From Alligator mississippiensis (Eukaryota > Chordata > Crocodylia > Alligatoridae), in the NCBI RefSeq assembly GCF_030867095.1, contig NC_081824.1, positions 167,718,933 through 167,782,932 on the forward strand: DNA of 64,000 nucleotides. The letters run 5' to 3'. Below are positions 56,801-64,000 of the stretch, piece by piece. The translations under genes and the position numbers were made by a program. How positions within the stretch are numbered: the first letter of the stretch is position 1; each line of letters begins with the position of its first letter. Below the pieces are notes generated by a model, which was given only the letters and a program-made list of their open reading frames with translations, had not been told where the DNA came from and searched no databases.

Positions 56801-58649
56801 TATTTCTGTGTGAGTGCTGTGAAAGTTTTAAAAAGAAGGGAACTGGATGGGCTGGAGAACTTGCCAAATGTGGAAGTGGAGAGTGTTAACTCTGAAGTGT
56901 ACCCTCTTCTGGTATCAAAGATCCATTGAGTATCTACCTCAGGGTCAGGTACCTTGCTGGTTTAGTAGGGGGGAACATGCACTGGAGAAGTGGATTAAGG
57001 GAATGGTCCAAGTCTGGGACCCTCTTGGATATCTATAAGCATGAGATAACATAGGTAATGGTGTTTGCTCATCATCATCATGTTGGAGGTCTCCTTCCAT
57101 GTATAATAAGTCCCAGCTAAGTGAGACAGGATTCAGGGATAGTGGCAGATGGCTAAGCAGCAGTTATGTTGGATTGGGTTTTGGGAAGATCTAGAAATGG
57201 CTGCAGAGACATGGGCACAACTCAGTCTCTGCTGGGTCATCCCTGCAGATTTTGAGACAGCCTGTCAGTACAGCAAGTTAAATTCCTTTCCCATTCTTGA
57301 AAAAGTAAGAGGAAATAACACTGCCAGCATTGTTAAGACTCAAAGGAAGCTTCATTTACCGTTTTTTTTTTGTTTGTTTCCTGTGTGGGATTGTCCACTA
57401 GAAGGGGCAATTTGGTTCTTCAGTAAGGGCCTTTGGCCTGTAGAGAGACATTTTTAGGAGATGCTTCACAATGGATTGGGTAGTTAAAATGTATGCACAG
57501 AGCACATAATTTTCCTTACTAATTTAAGCATGTCCTGAAGGCAGTCTTCCAGACTGTCCTGTCCTCCAAAATGTGTGGAGTGAAATAAATGCTGCTGTGT
57601 TTATTTGAAAAGTTAGATATTTAAATAAACATTATAAGTACAAGATTGAATGTCTCATTACACACATATGTAAGTGAAAGGAAATATTTTAATCTGTGAT
57701 TAATCACAGGTCTGCAAAAAATTTACCCAAAGCTGACTAATTTAGGGCCAAATCCAAAAAAGGTATTAGCCACCTAACAGCTATTTATGCACCTAAACTC
57801 CCATTGGAATAAGAGTTAAGTGCCTAACTGACTTTTTAAATATGGCTACAAGTGAACAACAAAGGTACCAATGGCACTAAATCCCAAATGATTTAAAGAC
57901 ATAGAGTGCTTAATTACAGTCTGCTATCAATGAACTTTATCTTGGATATATATTTCTTTAAAAGCTGCATCACCTTTTTCATACTTGCTTTTTTCCTTCT
58001 GAGCTGCAGGTGACTTTTTCTTCTCTCTTTTTTCCCTTCAGTTATAGTTTCTCTTGCTGAATCATTTTAGTGTCCCATTCTTTCCCTTTGTTTTTTTTAT
58101 GTGTAATTTTGTTCTGTGCCCCTCCTCCTATAATTTCCACCTCTTTTCCACATCAGCCAATCATTCATTCTTTTTCCTCTTTCCTCCCTTATAACTCTTG
58201 TTTAATTTTCACAATCTTTGTTAAGGCCTAGCCTGCATTAAAGCATCCATGTGGTGTAGACCCCTACACCCACATGACATTCCGTTTAAGCAAACAAAAC
58301 TCTAAGTGGGTACAGGAGTTCATTCACATGGCTGCTATTGCAGGATTGAGGTCTCATATTGTAAATCCCATCAAATGAGAGCTTATGTGAAATACCTCAT
58401 GCACTTCAGGTTGCCAAAATAATCCATCTGTGATAAGCAATCTCCCACTCTTCCATTCACCTACATTTTCATCCATCATGATCGCCATCTACCTTCCTTT
58501 TCAAGCAGCATGACTTGAACATTTTGAGACATCTAACAGACATTGAAGAAGGGGGGGAAACTTTCTCTAATTCTCCCTTCTTATCTTGAGCTTCTGAGTT
58601 CGGAACCTTCTTTCCATGTTTCTGCCTCAGCTTCTGTTCATAGTTCCCA
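56801..58649. other. Intron 2 DNA, no exon seen
   Basis: No LTBP exon. An ancient palindromic scrap ('gcacctaaactcccattgga', 'agttaagtgcctaact') lies near 57790-57830. AT-rich otherwise. Confidence 0.5.
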
Positions 58650-58657
58650 AAGTATAG

Positions 58658-58970
58658 CATGAATGACTGGTGCCTCCCGAGATTGAGGGAGGGAGGGTAC
58701 CATTTCTAGGTGGCAGCATAAGCGGCAAGCAGGGACTGCCTGCAGATGCTTTCCGCAGTGTCGGCGGTGGGGAGTGGAAAGCGGCAAGTGGGGACCACCT
58801 GCAGACTCCGTTGGCAGCAGCAAGCAGGGACTGCCTGCGGTGGCCGTGGCAGGGAGGGTGGTGAGTGGCGACTGCCCACAGAAGCCAGCGGTGGCTTTGG
58901 TGATGGCCAATCTCAACGGAGGCACATGCCCTCCTCCTCTGCCCCGGGCCTTCCCTACATGTCACCTATC
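58658..58970 (-). mobile_element. hAT element, inverted relative of 62502
   Basis: Identical AAGTATAG octamers flank it (58650-58657 and 58971-58978). Its left end 'catgaatgactggtgcctcc' equals the reverse complement of the right end of the element at 62502, and its right end 'ccctacatgtcacc' matches that element's left end. The two are thus one family in opposite orientation; the - sign is relative to the 62502 copy. The interior has three or so tandem units around 'gcggcaagcagggactgcc'. Non-coding. Confidence 0.82.
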
Positions 58971-58978
58971 AAGTATAG

Positions 58979-59159
58979 TATAGTGAAGCAAATTTGGGGA
59001 GATCAGTTTTATTGCTGTCTCCTAGGTTTTCAGTAGAAGGAGTGAGAATTGACACAGTTACATAGTGTTTACTCTTGCATGTTGGCCAAGGTATGATTAG
59101 TTTTGGAGGTCCTGGAGATGTCTGCCACAAGATTTACTTAAATAGTAAAATAGCACTTC
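58979..59159. other. Intron 2 DNA, nothing recognised
   Basis: No exon or repeat boundary seen. Confidence 0.45.
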
Positions 59160-59460
59160 ATTGCTCAACTTTTGACTTGAAGGCCAGAGCTGGCCCATGA
59201 GGCCATGTTATCCATCCTGTGGGTCTCCCCAGGGGTCCAGAAATTTGGTGGTGGGGCAGAGGTATTGTGTTATTGCCACTCCCTTGCTACCAAATTTCTG
59301 GACCTGTGGGGAAGCCTGTGAGCTGAATGATGTGGCCTTATGCCCTCAATCATGTCAGTGCTTAGTAGGGCTGATAGATGGGGTCACTTCACGGCCAGAT
59401 CTGGCATACAGGGTTGGTCCAGCTTGCAAGATTGCACTTTGACCACATGCACCATATGTT
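59160..59460. mobile_element. hAT-like fragment with internal hairpin
   Basis: 'tgctcaacttttgacttgaa' on the left resembles eroded hAT termini. The interior has perfect 16-bp arms GGTCCAGAAATTTGGT (59234-59249) and its complement (59289-59304). No duplication found. Confidence 0.5.
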
Positions 59461-61389
59461 TGTTGGATCAGTTGGCCCTGCGTCACTTGTCTGGCCCAAC
59501 AATGGCAGTACTTCTGGTGTGTTGTGCTCCAAAGAAGCAGCAAGGCTCACCTTATCTGCTCTATTGATAGATAGTCCCTAGTAATCCCTTTCCCCAAACA
59601 CTGTTACTGTGGGTACTGCTGCCTAGAAGACACTTTACTGAGTGGGTAAGTCAATTTTGCAAGTTTTGGTTGTAAACTCTTTAGTTGGGAGCTTAGCTGC
59701 TTGGTGCACTTAAATGTTTCACAACCTGTTTTTAAGTCTTTTGATCTTATAGTCTGTTCCTGCTTCGGAAGGTGGGCTTATGCATTCCTGTAACAGAACA
59801 GATTTGCAATTAACTACATGCACATGAATGCTCACCACAGCCAACTTCAAGCATGTTACAACTTCTCTATAAAATTGCCCCTTTGTTTCTCCTGCTTAGG
59901 AATACAAAGAGCTTTTTTACTAACCTGGGAAATTCCAAAATTTACCTCCCTAACTTCCTGATGTGTGCGGTATTTGGAAGCTCCTAAACAGTGTGTGAGA
60001 GCACTTTATTATACTAGCAGCAAAGAACTGGGAGAGGAACCTTTGCAAGTGTAATATTAACAGTATATAAGAATGAAGAATTAATCTGGGGTGTTTATTA
60101 GCATGCTTAACATCTCTCTTACATATAGAAAACTGCTGGGGCCTTGAGGAATTGTACAGTTCATAATGTGCTGGAAATCATGGATGAATGTTTGAACATT
60201 AAGGGGAAGCGAGAGCTATCAGGTTGTTCAGTGGGAACAGGGGACACTATCATGTGATTGCAGATGTGTGGGGAAGGGCAATGGTCAGGTTAGACTGCTG
60301 GTAAGGTGAATATTATAGCTTTTGTCTGGGGTAAGTGGCATGTGGGATAATTGGCTGTTGGGAACAGAGTAGCTGCTTGGGTAGGAAAAGGATACAGGAG
60401 AATTTGATAGGTGAGAAAGATTTCAAGCTTGTCACTGATCAGGATGTCTCTGCATCTGCATTCAGGGCCATGTATGGAGATTCTGGAGGGCTTTTGGAAC
60501 TGTAGTGGGGCTGGATAGTTGGATCTGGAATGTAACATGGTTTTATTTGCCCAGGTGGCCTGGGAAAGTTGTCAGAAAAAGAGGCAGAAACACTGCTGTT
60601 TTTAAAGTTAAAGAATTTAACTAGCAAATTCTCTTTTACATAGGGAACCTTTTAAGAGATTGTTAACCTAAAATAAATAATACGATAGATAAATTAGAAA
60701 AAGACTAACGTATTTTATACTTCAAAATAAGAAATTATGGTATAACATGAGTCATACATCAGATGGCCAAATGAAACTAGGCCAGAGAGTCTAGCCAGCA
60801 TTAGACTTGTGGAGGGACCTTTTGTGCTAATTCCTCTCTGCACTGACCTTGCACCTGTGGTGTTGTTTAGTTCTATCCAATACATCCTCTAACCCTTTGG
60901 AGCCTCCCCCAGAAAGACAGGTCCATATCTGAGGGTATGTGAGGATAGGAGTAGAGTGTCCTGGGGGAATGTATGTTTCTCCCTTTCTTTCAAAATCTTG
61001 TATAAGAGTCACTAGGGAGATAACAGCCTAGGCAATCTGCTCAAAAATGAGTTGATCCAGGCCAGTATAATTGTTTTTAGATGTTCTTTGACAGTTTCCA
61101 TTTTGCTAAAACTCCCTTTTCTGTGGCTTGAGTTAATTTTTTACTAGAGATGCTTATGGTCAGTAATGGTATACTTTGAATGTTTGTGATTCACGACTCC
61201 ACTTCCTTGCTGGTATCAATTCTTGCTGAAAGTTTTTTGCTTTCACAGATGCTCAGTAAGGCTTGCTCCTTAATAGGTTCTTTGTTTACTGTTTTACTTC
61301 AGTTTATTTAATTTGTATACAAAGTTTAAGCATAACATGCCTTTAGCAAACAAATTGCCCCTCTTTTTCCAAATACTCCACAGTCTCTA
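59461..61389. other. Intron 2 DNA, no exon seen
   Basis: AT-rich, no LTBP-type exon and no bounded repeat recognised. Confidence 0.5.
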
Positions 61390-62290
61390 CAAGCGATGGT
61401 ATTACTGGTTAAGTATAGATGTTCAGTTTCTCCTGGGAGAGTCGCTGCTCTCTCAGGAGAAACCACATGTGTACAGATGCTTCTGGTTTTTCTCTTAGAG
61501 AGAAAATAGCTGCTCTGGAAGAAAAATAACTTGACAACAACCCGAGTTAAATGGCTTATGGAAGAATATTGCTCAGGAGACCAAATGTCTATACAGGTAC
61601 CAACCGGTCTGAGAGAAGCCACAGAGCAGTTCTCTGGAATCCCAGGGAGCTTTTTTCCTCCTTGTCCTCCTCTTTGGGTCCAGGGAGATAGTGTGTCAAT
61701 CCCAGCCAAGGAAGGAGTAGAATATGCTTCTCTGTGTTTGGCCTGGCAAAGCCCAGCGCTAAAGCACTTAAGGAGCATATTCTGTCCCCAGCTTTTCTAT
61801 TCCATCTTTTACTTGACCCCACCTCACTGTGGGCCCAAATGGCCTGAAGTTCACTCTGGCCAGAATGAAAGTGACTGATGCCCTCCACCCCCAACCTGGA
61901 CCCAGCTGACCCCTGTGCCCTCCTGCCCAGACTGCGGCACTTGATGTTAGGAAGTGCAGCTCCCTGCCTGTCCACAGCTGGGCTGGAACATGGTGTGGGG
62001 AATTCAGGGCTGGAGGACCCTGTGCACAGGGCAGGCATAGGCCCCACATTCCCTCTCACTGACCATGCAGATTCTGCACCCCTGTCACTGACCTGACAGA
62101 CCCTCCACCACCATTCCTCTTCACTGACCTGGTAGGCCCTGTGACCCTTGCCTGCACTGCAGTACTTGGTGGTTTAGGGTCCCCTGGCAGACCGGTGTTA
62201 GCAATGTAAGCTCTCTGCTGCTCAGCTCAAATGTCTGTACAGGGCTCTCTGGGTAAGCTTTTCTACAGGGAGAACAAGCCTGAGAGAATT
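61390..62290. repeat. Probable DNA element with 'tctcctgggagag' palindromes
   Basis: The left part has 'tttctcctgggagag' and 'ctctctcaggagaaacc' as inverted copies, then 'gtacagatgcttctgg'. The right part has 'caaatgtctgtacagggc' and 'tctctgggtaag' in opposite sense. The middle is GC-rich with repeats of 'cactgacctg'. This fits one large non-autonomous DNA element, but its ends are not proven. The 156-codon minus frame within is fortuitous. Confidence 0.45.
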
Positions 62291-62501
62291 CTTGCAGATG
62301 AATCAAAATACAACCAGTGTCTATTTTAAAAGAGGATAATTGATCTCTTGGTACTTGTTTTTCTTTTTACTGTTTAATTATGTGTCACTCTTAGAATTAA
62401 CCTGCAGATTGGTTCTTTGAATCTAGCTTTAGAATAAGCACTTGAGTCTCGCTTATTAAACTCTATCCCTTGAATAATTTGTTTCTACCTCATCTAGCAG
62501 C

Positions 62502-62773
62502 CAGTGGCGACATGTAGGGGGTGCATGGGGGTGCATGTGCATGCCCTGAGAGCACCAGTGCACTCCCTGACCAGCCGCGCTCACTGCTTAGGCAACAGGC
62601 GAGGAGGGCAGGCTCTGTGAGTGCCAGCCGGGGAGCAGCACTCTGGAAAGTGACTGGCCGTAGGGGGCCCCCACCCCCTGTTGGTGAGATTGGCCACAGG
62701 GGGATCTCCCCCTCCACGGTCGCTAACTGGTTGCACGTGCCCCCTTTGACTAAGGTGGCACCAGTCACCCATG
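62502..62773 (+). mobile_element. hAT element with perfect 8-bp duplication
   Basis: Left CAGTGGCGACATGTAGGGGG and right GGCACCAGTCACCCATG are imperfect inverted termini, flanked by identical CTAGCAGC octamers (62494-62501 and 62774-62781). 272 bp, GC-rich, non-coding. Relatives lie at 58658 (inverted) and 52416 (fragment). Confidence 0.88.
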
Positions 62774-62781
62774 CTAGCAGC

Positions 62782-63554
62782 TGTTGTATTACAAATTATA
62801 TTTTCATTTTAGATGCAAAAAGTAGATTGGCTTCTGTAGTAGATGATTATTTATTTTTGTATCATGTATCTTATTTGTGTTAGTGCCTACTGTATTCTCT
62901 TTCACATAGTTACACAGTTTGCCATGGAGAAGGCAAAGACCCAGAGTCTTATATTCACATTCTACTACGATGCCTGGTTTGCCCTGCCTGGCATTTTCAA
63001 TAAATAGTCCCAATGCTGTGTGAAGAAGGGGAAGATGTCTTAGCCCTCTCAGCAGTAGAAATGTAAGAGTTGTGTCTGTTAGCTTGCTTTTTCTGTGAGG
63101 AAGCAAACTGCCTTGTACTCATGTTAGATGAGGCTTGTCTTTTTTGCCCTGACTTGACTTTTCAGTAATAATCTCTCAGTGGAGAGAACTGGGAAGCTGT
63201 TAGCTCTTCTGGGTCTTTTCTTGAATTGGCATGAATATGTGGTGGGGTTAAAAATTTTAAATCCATCTACTTTTAAAATGGTACTGTATTAGGATGAATT
63301 GATTTGGGGAGAGGTCAGAGGGGATACTCCCTGACTGTTTGCTTCAATGCTGAATATTTTGAAATGCCCTGTGCACTTTTGGGTGCAAAGCTCAAGGGCA
63401 TGAACATTTTAAAAGAAGAATGTGATGATTGTACATCAGATAAGCAACCACAGGAACATTATTTGGAAGAGGTCCAGGGTATAAAAAGAGGTATATAGAT
63501 ACTCCTTAACTTAAGATGAACTGATTTTGTAGAAAGACAATCCTTATGTCTTAA
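62782..63554. other. Intron 2 DNA, no exon seen
   Basis: No LTBP-type exon or bounded repeat. Confidence 0.5.
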
Positions 63555-64000
63555 AAGCTAAAGAGGCGGTAGTCATGGGGGACCTAAACTACCCGGACAT
63601 CTGCTGGGAGACGCAGACAGCAAGGTCCCATCGCTCACGCAGGTTTCTAACCTGTATACAGGACCTCCACCTGACACAGGAGGTGCATGGTCCCACTAGG
63701 GGGAATGCCATACTGGATCTGGTATTGGCAACAGGAGATGACATGATAGGGGACCTCCAGATCAGTAGCCATTTGGGAGACAGTGATCACCTTATAATAG
63801 AATTCAACGTAAGACAGCGAGTGGGTAAGGTAACTAGTAGGGTGAAAGTGCTAGACTTTAGGAAAGCTGATCTCAATGCACTCAGGCGATTAGTCAAGGA
63901 AGCACTGCAGAGTAGGAGTTTTGAAGGGATGGGAGCCCAAGAAGGGTGGCTGTGCCTAAAGGAAACGATCCTTCGGGCACAAAGCAAGACGATCCCCGAG
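63555..64000 (+). mobile_element. CR1 LINE, endonuclease region of ORF2, runs off the window
   Basis: From 63575 the frame is open without a stop to the window end (142 codons). It has the apurinic-endonuclease-type block VVMGDLNYPDICWE, then 'NAILDLVLATGDDM' and 'ISSHLGDSDHLIIEF', where the SDH motif is a catalytic signature of this endonuclease family. The C-terminal part ('LKETILRAQSKTIPE') leads towards the RT domain. It is 5'-truncated in the endonuclease. The clean frame marks it as the youngest-looking CR1 here; its remainder lies downstream. Sense orientation relative to LTBP1. Confidence 0.92.

Noticed and set aside
53801-64000. LTBP1 exon 3 encoding the first EGF-like domain
   Set aside because: No cysteine pattern of the CxxxCxNGGxC type was found in any + strand frame.
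1-64000. CRISPR arrays, tRNA or rRNA genes
   Set aside because: No regularly spaced repeats and no tRNA-like A and B box pair with cloverleaf potential was recognised by eye; this was not an exhaustive scan.

Overview
This is a vertebrate nuclear window, most likely from a crocodilian and less likely from a turtle or another archosaur. The evidence is abundant CR1 LINE copies with reptile-type 3' ends, very many hAT-like and palindromic MITE-like DNA elements, and low gene density. The MITE family recalls the crocodilian 'Chompy' MITEs known to me from the literature; I could not compare sequences. Nothing looks prokaryotic: there are no operons, and most open frames are chance frames in repeats or GC-rich DNA.

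One real gene is visible: the 5' end of LTBP1, long isoform (latent TGF-beta binding protein 1), on the + strand. A CpG island (about 52790-54060) holds a compact promoter with GC boxes, a perfect CRE, an inverted CCAAT box and a TATA-like element. It is followed by a 5' UTR with a 24-codon upstream ORF, coding exon 1 (53336-53595), a 134-bp intron and coding exon 2 (53730-53800). From 53801 to the window end is the start of intron 2; no later exon was found.

Positions 1-52780 are intergenic DNA upstream of LTBP1. They hold CR1 copies of different ages, a second LINE type on the - strand (9930-11710) split by a hAT element in its reverse transcriptase core, a solo LTR with a 5-bp target duplication (17112-18158), a probable LTR remnant with a TATA box (35502-35955), a pogo/Tigger-like element (41711-42005), and seven copies of a MITE family of about 245 bp containing a conserved hairpin. 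Including three hAT elements in intron 2 with exact 8-bp duplications and one with 7 of 8, I could define twelve hAT-like elements with both termini and 8-bp (or 7 of 8) target duplications. Stretches between repeats show no exon I can support.

The window ends inside a CR1 copy whose endonuclease-region frame is open for at least 142 codons, the best preserved retrotransposon here. Repeat names rest on remembered consensus features and on termini and target duplications read from the sequence; no database was searched.
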